Part shown: positions 1 to 12,057 of the stretch, piece after piece
Layout: each line of letters opens with the position of its first letter
Position numbering within the stretch: position 1 is the stretch's first letter
Assembly: GCA_009746045.1 (NCBI GenBank)
Contig: RPFO01000106.1
Span: forward strand, 1,571,711-1,635,710
From: Mesostigma viride
Lineage: Eukaryota; Streptophyta; Mesostigmatophyceae; Mesostigmatales; Mesostigmataceae
Direction of reading: 5' to 3'
Length of the DNA: 64,000 nucleotides
Translations under genes and position numbers: made by a program
The notes under the pieces: generated by a model
What the model was told of the DNA's origin: nothing
Seen by the model: only the letters and a program-made list of their open reading frames with translations
Databases searched by the model: none

Positions 1-1480
1 CGGGGGGAGTCCTGTCGGCATGGGGAGGTCCTGTCGGCATGGGACCTCCCATGGATGATGCATTAAGAATTTAGCCATGCTATGCCTATGCAGGGAGTAA
101 CGTACTCTCTGCTGAGATGCCATGTGTACACCAGCTATAGCCTAGCCACATACCTTCCACCCCATATGTCATGCAGGCCTTCTAGGCCCTCTCGAGGACT
201 CAAGCCCCCCCTGGGTGCCCATGTGCTTGTTAAGGAGGCATGAACCATCATGGCGGTGCAGGTGCACCTTGTGCACCCCGAGCAGGTGATAGTTGTACAT
301 CCTCCACCTGCAGGTTGTCGCCCTGATTGTATTACAAACCCATAGCTGCCCCTTTCTCAGGGCTATGTGTTACATGTGCTCCCAACGGAGCTATGATTTT
401 TAATTAATTAATTAATGGGGAGGGCGGCAGGCGCCCTGTACCCTCTCGGCGCTCCGCGGCGAGCAGGCGCCTTCTGCCCTTGGCGATAAGGGAGAGGTGG
501 GAAGCCGCGGTAAATCGTGGGAATTCATGCGCACTTATAAAGTCTCTTTGGAAAATGCTACAGGGCCTGGCAAGCCTGGAAAAAAGTTTTCCCCTCGCAG
601 GGGGCGCTGGAAAACACTCCGCTGCGCCCGCCCAAAGGCGGCAGGCTCCGCTTTGCCTAATTTGCCTTTTTCCAGCGCCCCCCTCGAGGGGGGGTGCGTA
701 TGGACCCCGGCAGCACTTGAGGTCGGGGCCGGTTGTTTTTAGAAAATGCATTAAATACCATAATAAAGCTCGACTCGGCTGCGGAGCCCTGCGTCAAGGC
801 TCGTGACACCATGCATGGCGATGGTGAGCCTTGGCGCTAGCTAGGAGCTGGTCCGCAGCCATCATGAATTAAATCATCACGATGGGGGAGGGGATATTGA
901 GCCGGTGGCAGTGGCTCTACCCTCGGGAAATCCCATTTGGAGGCTTTGCGGGTGGGCTGGTGCTGGTGTTTGGGTGAGCTGGAGACGTTCCCAGGTGGCA
1001 TAAGTCCTAAAGTGGTAGCACTGGGATGCGCCCCTCTGATAAGGGGAACGCATGCACATGGCTCCGCCCTGCGTCCGCCTGGAAACCGTAGCGGCCACAC
1101 GGGGGCGGGAGGGGGTGGTTGCGTTCTTACCACCAGGACTGGAAACGGCCTGGGTGGCCAGAGATGGAGAGGTGGGACAAGATTGGACCGAGGGGGAATG
1201 TGCTGGGCCCCAGCATGGTGAACTGGCCTAACTTGAAAATGGCTTGTACAATGATTTTGAGGGTGTGGCTAGGCTCAAAGTTCTGTTAAAGCCTGCACAC
1301 TGACTTGTAATAAACTTGCAATAAACTTGTTTCTCTGGTAATGTAGGAAGGCCGCACATGACACGCAAGGCCTATGCGCATGACACGCAAGTACAAACTT
1401 AGGCCACATAGGACCCTCCCAGCATCATGGTGAAGGCCGTACGGCATGGTATGCCTATGCGCGTGACACGCAAGTACTTA
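1..1480. other. Intergenic DNA with one LINE-type 3' tail
   Basis: I see no supportable gene here. The only recognisable structure is the hairpin plus (TTAAT)n tail at about 371-417, annotated separately. Short open frames at 404-1221 overlap each other on both strands, show no conserved motif and look like chance frames in GC-rich sequence. Confidence 0.5.
371..417 (+). repeat. LINE-type 3' tail (hairpin + TTAAT repeat)
   Basis: CTCCCAACGGAG (CTCC/GGAG stem, CAAC loop) is followed by an ATTAATTAATTAAT tail. The upstream sequence ('...ggctatgtgttacatgtg...') matches the inverted copy near 6,600-6,680. The same tail follows a LINE coding fragment at 17.7 kb, so this is read as a 5'-truncated LINE or a SINE that uses the LINE tail. 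Confidence 0.5.
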
Positions 1481-1620
1481 CTTACTTATGGCCAAGGCCC
1501 AACTGTGGGTGCGATACAACACGAAGTACGCTGAACAAAGAGGATGCTGCGGCGCAGCCTCATAAGCGGGTTTGGGAGAATACAAAGGCCTCTCCAAGGG
1601 CCACAGGAGTGCCAACAAAC
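1480..1620 (+). mobile_element. LINE coding remnant
   Basis: The stretch reads AQLWVRYNTKYAEQ, a stop, then GLGEYKGLS. An inverted copy at about 7,345-7,505 gives LWVRYSKK and GLGEHKGFS. The shared nucleotide blocks (ccaactgtgggtgcgatac; gggtttgggagaa) show two decayed copies of one element. Assignment to a LINE is by association with similar fragments near 18.1 kb that precede a LINE-like C-terminus; the exact domain is not identified. Confidence 0.4.
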
Positions 1621-1795
1621 CGGTGATCAGGGTAGCATCATTGGCAGGCGGGTGCACTCATGGCGATATGTTGGCCCCAAGAACTAAATATCATGTGCAC
1701 CCACTAAGAGACCATGCTATGCAGGTCCGATCACAACGTTCTGCAAATCCTTCCTCGGGACATGCTCCCAAGAAGAAAAACTTCTTGAAATTAGC

Positions 1796-4458
1796 TCAAC
1801 TTATCCTCTTGACCAGGAAATTGTCATCCGGTTGGCCATCTGTGCGAAGCTTCTTGACAAGGACATCAGGAAGCTTGTCCACAGGCTTCCTCTTCCCTTC
1901 TGATCTCTGCAAACACGCGCAGCGGGGTGCGACCATGGCATAACAAGCACGGTGCAGATTGCGTTCAGCAAGATTTCTGGCACCTGTCACTCCCTGACAT
2001 TTTGCCAAGGCCTATGTGCAAAAGGACATAGCAGGATGCTGGTTGTCCCAACGAGACAAACGGGCCTCCAGCAGTATGCGTTCTCAGCATACTGATGCCT
2101 TCAATGCGTGCCAAGAAAAAACACAACGCTGCCAATGCAGCCAAACCTAGACACCCTATCCTAAAAGCACCGCCTCGTCCTCAACATGCCACCATCCAAC
2201 GGTGCCGTACAGACAAACAGGAGGTGGAACAGGAACAAAAAAGAAGAGGACAACATCGGCCAGAGACCCAGGGACCCACCAGGAGCTCGTGCGCGCTGCA
2301 CTGCTTGCGGATGGCGGCAGAAATGGCGGCTATGAAGGGGAAGGGCAGGCCCACGTCGGCGCAGACGCCAGCAGCAAACTGGTCAGGGCAATTCATCGGC
2401 TCTGAGAGGTCCCACTGGATCTCATCGGTGTATGAGATGCCGTCCAACGTCACCTCCAGCTGGCACCCGCGTCCACCAACACCGGGCAAGGTGGCCAGGG
2501 AGAGGGACAGGGGCCGAGCAGGGAAAATTGTAGAATTGTGATGAAAATTGGAGACTTGTGATGTCATCATGTAAGCTCTCTATAACCCTAGGAGCCTCGC
2601 TTGAACCAGCGCAAGTGTCTTCCCAGCAACCGCCCACAACTTGAACACCTTCAACAGCCTGACTTCACCCCAGCACCGTCATGTTGACCCACCCCCTCTC
2701 ACTCAATTAGTTTCCGTAGCAACAGCCTCCCGGCTGTGGTCATTGCTGTTCCCCCTCACTTCCAACAGCCTCCCTGTTACTGGCCTCCTTGCCCCTCATC
2801 TTCATGTCCACCAGCAACACCCCTCACCTTCACATCCACCACTGCCCCTCAGCTTCACCAGCCTCCCCATTGTAGTTCATCTTGCCCCTCACCATGTCCA
2901 CCCCCACCCCCCACCTTCATACCCACCACCACCCCTCACCTTCATACCCACCACCACCCCTCAACTTCATGCCCACCACCACTCCTCAACTTCATGTCAA
3001 CCACCACCCCTCACCTCCATGAACACCCCCACCCCCCACCTTCATGTCCACCACCACCCGTAACCTTCATGTCCACCACCACCCCTCACCTTCATGTCCA
3101 CCACCACCCGTAACCTTCATGTCCACCACCACCCCTCACCTTCATGTCCACCACCACCCGTAACCTTCATGTCCACCACCACCCGTAACCTTCATGTCCA
3201 CCACCACCCGTAACCTTCATGTCCACCACCACCCGTAACCTTCATGTCCACCACCACCCGTAACCTTCATGTCCACCACCACCCGTCACCTTCATGTCCA
3301 CCACCACCCGTAACCTTCATGTCCACCACCACCCCTCACCTTCATGTCCACCACCACCCGTAACCTTCATGTCCACCACCACCCCTCACCTTCATGTCCA
3401 CCACCACCCGTAACCTTCATGTCCACCACCACCCGTAACCTTCATGTCCACCACCACCCGTAACCTTCATGTCCACCACCACCCGTAACCTTCATGTCCA
3501 CCACCACCCGTAACCTTCATGTCCACCACCACCCGTCACCTTCATGCCCACCACCACCCCTCACCTTCACGTCCACCACCACCCCTCACCTTCATGTCCA
3601 CCCCCACCCCCCACCTTCATGTCCACCACCACCCGTAACCTTCATGTCCACCACCACCCCTCACCTTCATGTCCACCACCACCCCTCACCTTCATGCCCA
3701 CCACCACCCGTAACCTTCATGCCCACCACCACCCCTCACCTCCATGTCCACCCCCACCCCCACCTTCATGTCCACCACCACCCGTAACCTTCATGCCCAC
3801 CACCACCCGTCACCTTCATGTCCACCACCACCCCTCACCTTCATGCCCACCACCACCCCTCACCTTCATGCCCACCACCACCCCTCACCTCCATGTCCAC
3901 CCCCACCCCTCACCTTCATGTCCACCACCACCCCTCACCTTCATGTCCACCAACACCCGTAACCTTCATGTCCACCACCACCCCTCACCTCCATGTCCAC
4001 CCCCACCCGTAACCTTCATGTCCACCACCACCCCTCACCTTCATGCCCACCACCACCCGTAACCTTCATGCCCACCACCACCCCTCACCTCCATGTCCAC
4101 CCCCACCGCTCACCTTCATGCCCACCACCACCCCCCACCTTCATGCCCACCACCACTCCTCACCTTCATGTCAACCACCACCCCTCACCTCCATGTCCAC
4201 CCCCACCCCCCACCTTCATGTCCACCACCACCCGTAACCTTCATGCCCACCACCACCCCTCACCTTCATGCCCACCACCACCCCTCAACTTCATGTCCAA
4301 CACCACCCGTAACCTTCATGCCCACCACCACCCCTCACCTTCATGTCCACCAGGTCAGTCCCCCTGAGCTCCCGCTTGACGTAGTTGCGAATCGTGTTGT
4401 TCAGCTGCAGCTCCACCATGCGGTCGCATGAGTCAGGGACCCCCAGGTCCGCCGCCAC
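1796..4458 (-). CDS. SNF5: SNF5/BSH-family SWI/SNF subunit, 3' exons
   Basis: This is a subunit of SWI/SNF-type nucleosome remodellers, acting in the nucleus. I see three minus-strand exons, all phase 0: 4,458-4,339 (40 codons, VAADLGVPDSCDRMVELQ...), 2,459-2,280 (60 codons, LEVTLDGISYTDEIQWDLSE...FAAGVCADVGLP...AAIRKQ) and 1,906-1,796 (36 codons plus stop, Lys-rich). The first two match the end of SNF5 repeat 1 and the whole of repeat 2; the IQWDLSE...FA...C.D.GL...AIR pattern is diagnostic. The last exon is assigned from frame, a clean acceptor and charge only. The segment joining repeat 1 to a possible upstream exon near 8.0 kb was not found. The intron at 2,460-4,338 is almost entirely a 25-bp array made of this gene's own splice donor. 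Family assignment is firm; gene structure is partial. Confidence 0.8.
2880..4350 (-). repeat. 25-bp minisatellite built from a 5' splice site
   Basis: About 58 tandem units fill the SNF5 intron. On the minus strand each unit reads GTGGACATGAAG|GTGAGGGG (or GTTACGGG) plus GTGGTG spacer. The exon at 4,458-4,339 ends GTGGACATGAAG|GTGAGGGG, so every unit carries the last 12 exon bases and the donor GT. The unit length is not a multiple of three, so the long His/Pro-rich plus-strand frames over the array are artefacts of repetition. Degeneracy rises toward the left edge (2,640-2,880). Confidence 0.9.
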
Positions 4459-4959
4459 CTGGACAAGTCACCAAGGCAGTGGAAGAAGATCCACAGAACC
4501 AGGGGAACATACCATCAAACCGGGGAGAGGGGGGATCAAGCCAGGAACAAACCAGGAACAAACTATCAAACTAAGGCAATAAAATCACCCAAAGCAAGGA
4601 AACAAACCATCAAAACGAGGGAACAAGCATCGTGGACGAAGTCCTTACTGTGATAGTCTAGTACAGTAGCATTGACAGGGTCCATGCACGATAACGCATG
4701 CCACCCTGATGTGCGTCATGCTTGTCGTGCAGCGAGGTGCTGTGAAGGCACGATGATAGGTTCCGTGCGATGGATGCTAGCCGGTGTGAGGTGCGAGAAA
4801 CGAGGTGCTGATGCTAGGAGTGGCGAGATCCTCGGTGATGCCCTGCTACAGCGCTCTCCTGGTGCAGCGCCACTCGGGGACCATGCTGGGTTGCTAGCCA
4901 CATTTATTACGCCACACTTACTACTGTGCAAGCCACCTACCAACGCGCTGCAACAATTA

Positions 4960-5915
4960 CCAGCCATAGTCAGCTGCCGCAATAACCAGCCATAGTCAGC
5001 TCCCACAATAACCAGCCACAGTCAGCTGCCGCAATAACCAGCCATAGTAAGCTGCCACAATAACCAGCCAAAGTAAGCTGCCACAATAACCAGCCACAGT
5101 CAGCTGTCGCAATAACCAGCCATAGTCAGCTCCCACAATAACCAGCCACAGTCAGCTGCCACAATAACCAGCCACAGTCAGCTGCCGCAATAACCAGCCA
5201 CAGTAAGCTGCCACAATAACCAGCCACAGTCAGCTGCCACAGTAACCAGCCACAGTCAGCTGCCACAATAACCAGCCATAGTCAGCTGTCGCAATAACCA
5301 GCCACAGTCAGCTGCCACAATAACCAGCCACAGTCAGCTGCCACAATAACCAGCCATAGTCAGCTGCCACAATAACCAGCCACAGTAAGCTGCCACAATA
5401 ACCAGCCACAGTCAGCTGCCACAATAACCAGCCACAGTAAGCTGCCACAATAACCAGCCACAGTCAGCTGCCACAATAACCAGCCACAGTCAGCTGCCAC
5501 AATAACCAGCCACAGTCAGCTGTCGCAATAACCAGCCATAGTAAGCTGCCGCAATAAGCAGCCACAGTCAGCTGCCACAATCACCAGCCACAGTCAACTG
5601 CCACAATAACCAGCCACAGTCAGCTGCCGCAATAACCAGCCACAGTAAGCTGCCGCAATAACCAGCCACAGTCAGCTGCCACAATAACCAGCCACAGTAA
5701 GCTGCCACAATAACCAGCCACAGTAAGCTGCCACAATAACCGGCCTCAGTCAGCTGTCGCAATAACCAGCCATAGTAAGCTGCCACAATAACCAGCCACA
5801 GTCAGCTGTCGCAATAACCAGCCATAGTAAGCTGTCGCAATAACCAGCCACAGTCAGCTGCCGCAATAACCAGCCACAGTCAGCTGCCACAATAACCAGC
5901 CATAGTCAGCTGCCC
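4960..5915. repeat. 26-bp minisatellite
   Basis: About 36 tandem units of CAGCCACAGTCAGCTGCC plus ACAATAAC, with a/g and a/t variants. It lies upstream of the 40-codon SNF5 exon, probably within the preceding intron. On the minus strand each unit holds an acceptor-like TTGTGGCAG and a donor-like CTG|GTTATT. No exon abutting it was recognised. Confidence 0.85.
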
Positions 5916-6594
5916 CGCATTATAAATCTGCCCCGCTTACTCATTTCCACTGCATCATGTATGGACCGTATAAGGACGGGGTGTGTGGGTTGATGGGCGA
6001 TGCCCCATGCACCCGTTGCCACTGCGCCATGTAACTACGCTGCTGCTCGCTGCTGCGGGGTTGTAGGTTGTATCACTGCTAGCGTGTCGCCCGAGCACTT
6101 ACTACGGTGCTGGCGCACGTACCCGTTGGGAGATGGCGGACAGCGGCCGGTCGTCCAGAGGCCACAGGAACGCCTGGGGGTGCACCCAAAAATAGACGGA
6201 CAGCCACAAATAGATGGGCCACCAAAAAATAGACGCGTTAAAAATAGATGCACAGAGAGCGCGAACCTATTGGGCGCACGCATCAGTTCAGTGAACACAG
6301 AGGCACTTCTAAGGCTACGTGTACTGGTTGTCTGATGGAAATGCTTGCCCTATGGACAAAAACAGCAAGTTTTTATAAAATCTTTTTCTTTTTGTTTTAT
6401 TATTAATTGATATAGCATACTGCAACCCCTGTCCTATGTTTCTTATAAATTCTTTAAATGTATCTTTCTTAGGAAACTACCAATTATTAATCGGAGGGCT
6501 GTACAGAGCAGCAAATGGCTGACAGGGGCATCATGCCACATATATATTCATTGAGAATGATAACACGCAGCAACATCGCTGCCGGACCACCATT

Positions 6595-6690
6595 AATCAA
6601 TTAATTAGGAACATAACTCCGTTGGGAGTATATGTAGCACGTAGCCCAGAGAAGGGGCATATGGCCTATAATACATTCTAAGCTACTTCC
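6595..6690 (-). repeat. LINE-type 3' tail, inverted copy
   Basis: On the minus strand this reads GTGCTACATATACTCCCAACGGAG, then TTATGTTCCTAATTAATTG. It matches the copy at 371-417 over the hairpin and roughly 50 bases upstream. The flanking motif gcagcaacatcgctgccgg recurs at about 15,178, so two related insertions share flanks. Confidence 0.45.
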
Positions 6691-6948
6691 TGCAAGGGTG
6701 GGAATGTAAACGGCCGGCCCACCATGCAGGCCACACACATATATATATATATATGATATAAGAGAAACAGCATTCCTATACGGGAGAGCAAGTATTAGTA
6801 ACCGCTGCAGGAGTGCGGTGGGGGGGAGAGGGGGGTCTGCAGGTGGCACTGGTCAACGGGGACCATCCGTGCACGTGCTCCCTACTCCTCTGAGAAATGT
6901 AAAAATATTCCAAGTAATGTTGGTCGGGATGCGAGTGCATGTGCGTGC

Positions 6949-7310
<362 letters not shown>

Positions 7311-7339
7311 GGGGTGTGTGCCGCGTAGGCCAGTCCACT

Positions 7340-7510
7340 GATGCCCACACTAACTCAGGGATGGGATGAAAGGGATGCCCCCGTCTATCAGACCAGGGAG
7401 AAGCCTTTATGTTCTCCCAAACCTGCCTATGAGGCGGGACGCTCAGCATCCGCTTTGGGTTATGCAGCCTACTTCTTGCTGTATCGCACCCACAGTTGGG
7501 TCTACACCAT
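7340..7510 (-). mobile_element. LINE coding remnant
   Basis: This is the minus-strand counterpart of the 1,480-1,620 fragment, with in-frame stops. It reads QLWVRYSKK, then GLGEHKGFS, with VWENIKASPW in the neighbouring frame. It is decayed; only the shared sequence supports it. Confidence 0.4.
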
Positions 7511-7989
7511 GATGCAGAGAGTCCTCTGTGGCCTGCCCACCTGAGGCAGGGAGAGAAGCTAGAGGGCCCTCCCTCCCTCCCCCCCTCTTTCTCGTCGTGT
7601 ATAGGGGTTGAAAGTTCCTTTAGTGGTACCCACGTGATGCAGTCACGTGTTTCTTAATTCACTAATAAGACCAGATGCATCGGTGGCCATGGGTAGCATC
7701 TAGCTGGCACAAAAGTGCATGCTAGCATGCAACATGACCTGCCGAACCCTGGCTATTTTTGGTGCTGGAACATCCTGTTTATGCAACTCATGATGCCATG
7801 TGCATGGGCGGAGCAGAGGTTCCGCTTGGAAGTAGCAACCCAGGCAAGAGCGTGAGGAAAGTCACTACCCACGACCCCAGCAGGGAAGAATGGTCCTGAA
7901 AATCCTCTCGGTGTCTATCGAGCCCAGGCTTTGCCCATGCGTACATGACCATGACGATCATATGGATACATGATATGCGTCGAAAGTAC

Positions 7990-8098
7990 CTCTTTCAGCT
8001 TGACACCTTCCCGGTCCACGTTGAGAAACAATGGCACCAAGCCTTTCCCGAGGTTTACTGGCTCTTTGGTCGCGGCGGTAATCAATCCGGGGTAGGAC
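7990..8098 (-). CDS. Candidate upstream exon of the SNF5-type gene
   Basis: A minus-strand frame bounded by an acceptor (cccgcag|G at 8,098) and a donor (AAAGAG|GTACTT at 7,990) encodes 36 residues including GLVPLFLNVDREGVKLKE. SNF5 repeat 1 characteristically begins with L-V-P-[IL]-x-L-[DN]-[IV]-[DE]-x-[DE]-G-x-[KR], which fits. It lies upstream of, and on the same strand as, the recognised SNF5 exons. The expected following 'F-x-W-[ND]' exon was not found, so the link is inferred. If it belongs, the gene spans at least 6.3 kb and is divergent from the OTU gene. Confidence 0.4.
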
Positions 8099-8099
8099 C

Positions 8100-9351
8100 T
8101 GCGGGATCGAGGCCATTGCAAAACGACGAGGTTGTGCTGCGTCCCTTGTGAACTTGCTTTATAGGTCAGGGGAACCAACGTGACCGCTCCATACCAATCA
8201 GCAATATCGACCTACGGCGGGCTTCCGGAAATCCTTACCCTTGACCCGCGCCAAGAGCACCAGAACTGGCCGATTTTGACAGCCCCCCCCCTCTCGGCTT
8301 ATCTGGCGGTGCCATTTGGAATAACAACGAGCTTTTAAGCCGTCAGAGAATGCCCTCTTATCCTGGAAAGATATCCTCCTAGTCGAACAAAAAACAGTTA
8401 GAAGAGCTCCCCACTTATATCAAATTCATTCTAAGAGACAACGAAGCTTCGAAGCGTGCCGTACACCGCAGCACCATGGCTAAATCAATGCGTATCTTCC
8501 ATATAGTTGCCGGTGCCGGTAGTTGTATCATGACGCTCGACATATTCCCCTTAACTCTGCCATAGCTGACCGATATTAAAAAGGGTAGTGTTCATTTGAA
8601 GTAATTAGATCCCACGTTGAGGTAAGACACATACGAAGCCCACCATCGTGACAACGTAACTTCGCCAAGTTGCGAAATAATCAATTTTAATAACTTACCC
8701 TCATTCATACAAGGTACGGGTCATATCATATTCTGCAATCATATTCTGCAGTTACATGCATATCTTTGCTTTTGTATATGTAGCTTATGTATAGCCCGTA
8801 AGGCGTAAGCCCTATCGCCTATGTAGTTACATAAACTGACACCTAATAAGACTTACTTTTACTTTGTAAGAAAAGTCTTACCATAAGGTCTAATAAGGAG
8901 GTTAGCAGAAAATATAGAGGGGCAAATATGTAGGGGTAGACCGGGCTGACCGGCGTGGGATCACGAACTGAACTTCACATCACTTAGGGGTTGCCTATTG
9001 CCGGGTTGGACAGTGGACCCAACACAAAATTAATTCTTACATCCAAAAGCGGGTGAATTTTGTTATGAGTTTTTGTAAACAACAGACACTGTTATTTATC
9101 GCGACGATGCACAACGAATTTTTGTTATTACTCATCGCGACGATGAGGTACTTGTCACGTGCAGAAATCACACGTTATAATTCCGCCGGTTGTGCCTCAG
9201 ATTTCGGGCTTCGGCAGTACTGTTGTCTTTCCAGGTCATTTGTTGGCATATAGGAAAGGTTAGCAGGAGTTGCAAGCGCATGTATATTGCCAATTGACCC
9301 ATTGAAGAATACAGTCTTAGCATTTAGCTTTGTATCTCGATTCCCGGTAAG
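8100..9351. other. Intergenic region, possible divergent promoter
   Basis: This is AT-rich relative to its neighbours and lies between the SNF5-type gene (minus) and the OTU gene (plus). I see no coding frame with motifs and no clear TATA box. A shared promoter region is inferred from gene orientation only. Confidence 0.3.
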
Positions 9352-12057
9352 ATGTCGTTTCGTCTTGGCGTGGTCGAGTTAAAGGCCTGTGCGTCCCCTG
9401 TACTTCGCCGACTGCAAGCGTCTTGCGGCGGCTCCAAACCAAGGGCTAGCCTTAGGAAACCTTTGTTGCATCAGATCGAGGCAGCTTGCTGTAGGTTTGC
9501 CAGCGTATCTCCGCGAATGGACGGCACGCATGCAATGGAAGCCCTGGGTGCTCGGCAACTCGCTCGGACGACGAGCCGAATCTTCGGCTCGGGAAACCGA
9601 GTGTCGCGCGCTCTTGCTCGCGCAGCTGCCTTAGCGGGTCTCATTACCTGCTCATCCTTGTCGGATGCCTCGGGTGATACCTCGGACAGGAGCCCCGTCT
9701 CTACACATCCGGAGGGTACGCCACTGTCCAATTACGACGTAACAAGTAAGCTTCCATACTCCCTCGTCCATTTTGGCATGCAATCTGCATGGGTGTACCA
9801 CCAGGCCATCCGTAAAGGATGGCGTTGTAACCTCAATGATTTTCATGTGGACAAGGTTTCCTTGAATTGCTCCTCGTTGATGTCAATTGCGCGGGTACGG
9901 GCACTTAACGTCAGTTGCGTCTCCTTTTTTTACGTCGTGATGCCTGAAATTGGCATGGCCGCTTGATGTCGTGTCCATCTGCCAGTCATTCGCGGTGACG
10001 GTAGATGCCTTTTCAGAGCCGTCGTTGTGAGCGCAGCCAAGGTGATGGGGCTGAGGCCGCCGTCACCATCCGAGGAGGCGGAGGCGGCGGATTTGCTGCG
10101 GAAACAGGTACCGTCAGATTTTACTGTAGAAGCAATAGCAGTCGTTTAACACAGAGTAGAGGTTTCGGAACGAAACATGATTAGTGGAAAAGTATTTGCT
10201 GGGTGGGTGGGTGGGTGGGTGGGGGCGGGCGGGCGGGCGGGCGGGCGGGCGGGCGGGCGGCGGGCGGGCGGGCGGGCAGGCGGGCGGGCGGGCGGGCGGG
10301 CGGGCGGCGGGCGGGCGGGCGGGCGGGCGGGCGGGCGGGCGGGCGGGCGGGCGGGCGGGCGGGCGGGCGGGCGGGCGGGCGGGCGGGCGGGTGGGCACAG
10401 AGGGGATAGGGGGCGGAGGGCAAGCATGTGGGCACTTAATCTGTCTAAAACTGAACGTGCATTTCTACGGATTCCTGTGGGTGTGACTCTGCAACTTTGC
10501 CTGCAGGTGGTTGCTGAGTTTCAGAAGCGGCGTGAAGAGGTTGAATGGTACGCATCGCCCACATGCCCTACACCTTCTTGTTTTTCCTAGCGGAATGTGC
10601 CTTTGAATCGCACTTCCACTGGCTGCCCCGCAAAGGGTTGCGATTGGGTGGCTTCGAGTGCTTGATGTCCTATTCTGGTTCAAGGAAAGTTTGAGTGCTC
10701 TGAGGATGTCCTCAATAATGCTGCGTGACGCAATACCACGTTACTGTATGAAATCTAACGTTTCTGTCCTTTCTCGTCGTACAGTATTCGTCACTTTATC
10801 TACCAGGAAAACATCTCTTATTCAAGCTGGCACCACTATGTGCATTCGTGTTCACAGGAAGTTAGTTTGTTCCAGCTTTGGAATGCCCTTTGTCGCCGGT
10901 TATGCAACTGTTGCCCATTAATTTTGGCGGACTCTCTTGTCTGTAATCGTGTTGCTCTGTCTCGACAGGTTTATCGAGGGCGATTTTGACTCGTATCTTC
11001 GGTACATGTCGCAACCGACCGTGTGGGGAGGCGAGCCGGAGCTATTAATGCTCAGCCACGTGCTCAGGCAAGTACCCGTAATTCATAGGTGCAAAACGAA
11101 GCCGTAGTCTATATTTTGTTTATGAAAAAAGTAGCCATGATTCCTTCATAAACAAAGACTTCATAAAACGGGCCATTTGTTACCTGTGTCGCCCAGCCCA
11201 GCTTGCATCTGCGGTTGCCAGCTTGCATCCGCGGTTGCCAGCTTGCATCCGCGGTTGCCAGCTTGCATCCGCGGTTGCCAGAGTACCCTTCTTGCCTGGC
11301 CTCACAAGACTCAAGTACGGAGCATAGGCGGATTTTAGGGGGGGAAGGGGGGGGTGGAAGGGAGGGCACGATTCACGCGTGTCTGGCACAGGTATCGACA
11401 CGAGAACTTGCTACATTTTGGGATGCAAGATTCGCTGTCAAGCACGGCCATCGTGCCTTTTCTGTGCTAGTGGATAGAAAGAAAGGTTGATTTGGCGGAG
11501 CCTGCAGTGACGAGGCAATCTCGCTTTCTGGCATCAAAGGTTGTTGCATTCTCCCTTGTTCCTGCCCCTTTTCTCTGGTTCATATGACCCAGCATAGTCC
11601 AGCATAGTCGTACGTACGCAGCATGTGACAGGCGTTGGAAGCATGTGACAGCGGGGTCAGAGCGCTTAATCGCATTCTTGCAATGTTCTTGGCACTCTAC
11701 GGCCATGTAGGGCTGGTCAACAAGATGTGGTTGCATGCGCATGTGTGCGGTGGCTAAGTTTTTACTCACTACACCAAACTATCTTCATTTCGTTACCTCA
11801 TACTCAAAAGGCTTTGCTTGGCAGCGCGACTTACACCTCAATCTTGTATGCTTTGTGACTGGGCATGCAGGTGGCCAATTAAAGTGTTCATCCCCACACG
11901 GGGCCAGGAGTACACGCACGTGACGGCCATCGGGACGTATGGGGAAGAGTATGCGACAAACGGCAAGGATCCTAGCATTGTCAAGGATCCTATTCTGCTG
12001 TGGTATGATGGCGTCGGCCACTACAATGCACTTGCAGAACGGTCCAAAAGCAGATAA
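9352..12057 (+). CDS. OTU-domain cysteine protease (deubiquitinase-like)
   Basis: OTU proteases cleave ubiquitin or ubiquitin-like conjugates. Spliced exons are 9,352-9,745, 9,986-10,107, 10,507-10,547, 10,969-11,067 and 11,871-12,057; together 843 nt, 280 aa plus stop, with every junction in frame. The catalytic Cys motif IIRGDGRCLFRAV is assembled across intron 1 (Cys about residue 139, Asp about 136). The family motif GDFDSYLRYM...VWGGEPELLMLSHVL is in exons 4-5, and the C-terminal LLWYDGVGHYNAL supplies His about 269 and Asn. The 130-residue N-terminus is Arg/Ser/Ala-rich and could be an organelle-targeting sequence. Intron 4 has a GC donor (AG|GCAAGT). Introns hold a GGGC array and a 20-bp repeat. 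The gene looks intact; the substrate is unknown. Confidence 0.9.
10198..10391. repeat. GGGC/GGGT tetranucleotide array in OTU intron 2
   Basis: About 48 tetranucleotides, GGGT at both edges and GGGC in the centre, with occasional 3-bp units. It lies wholly between exon 2 (ends 10,107) and exon 3 (starts 10,507). Gly/Arg and Pro/Ala frames over it are not genes. Confidence 0.95.
11195..11280. repeat. 20-bp tandem repeat in OTU intron 4
   Basis: Four units of GCTTGCATCCGCGGTTGCCA with one C/T change in the first. It lies between exons 4 and 5 and has no resemblance to either flanking exon end. Confidence 0.9.

Noticed and set aside
2880-4350. CRISPR-like regular array
   Set aside because: Units are directly contiguous with no unique spacers, and the organism is eukaryotic.
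2641-4431. Long His/Pro-rich plus-strand frames (up to 172 aa)
   Set aside because: They are readings of the 25-bp splice-donor array; the real gene is on the other strand and these bases are intron.
10114-10590. Pro/Ala/Arg and Gly/Arg frames
   Set aside because: Translations of the GGGC array inside an OTU intron.
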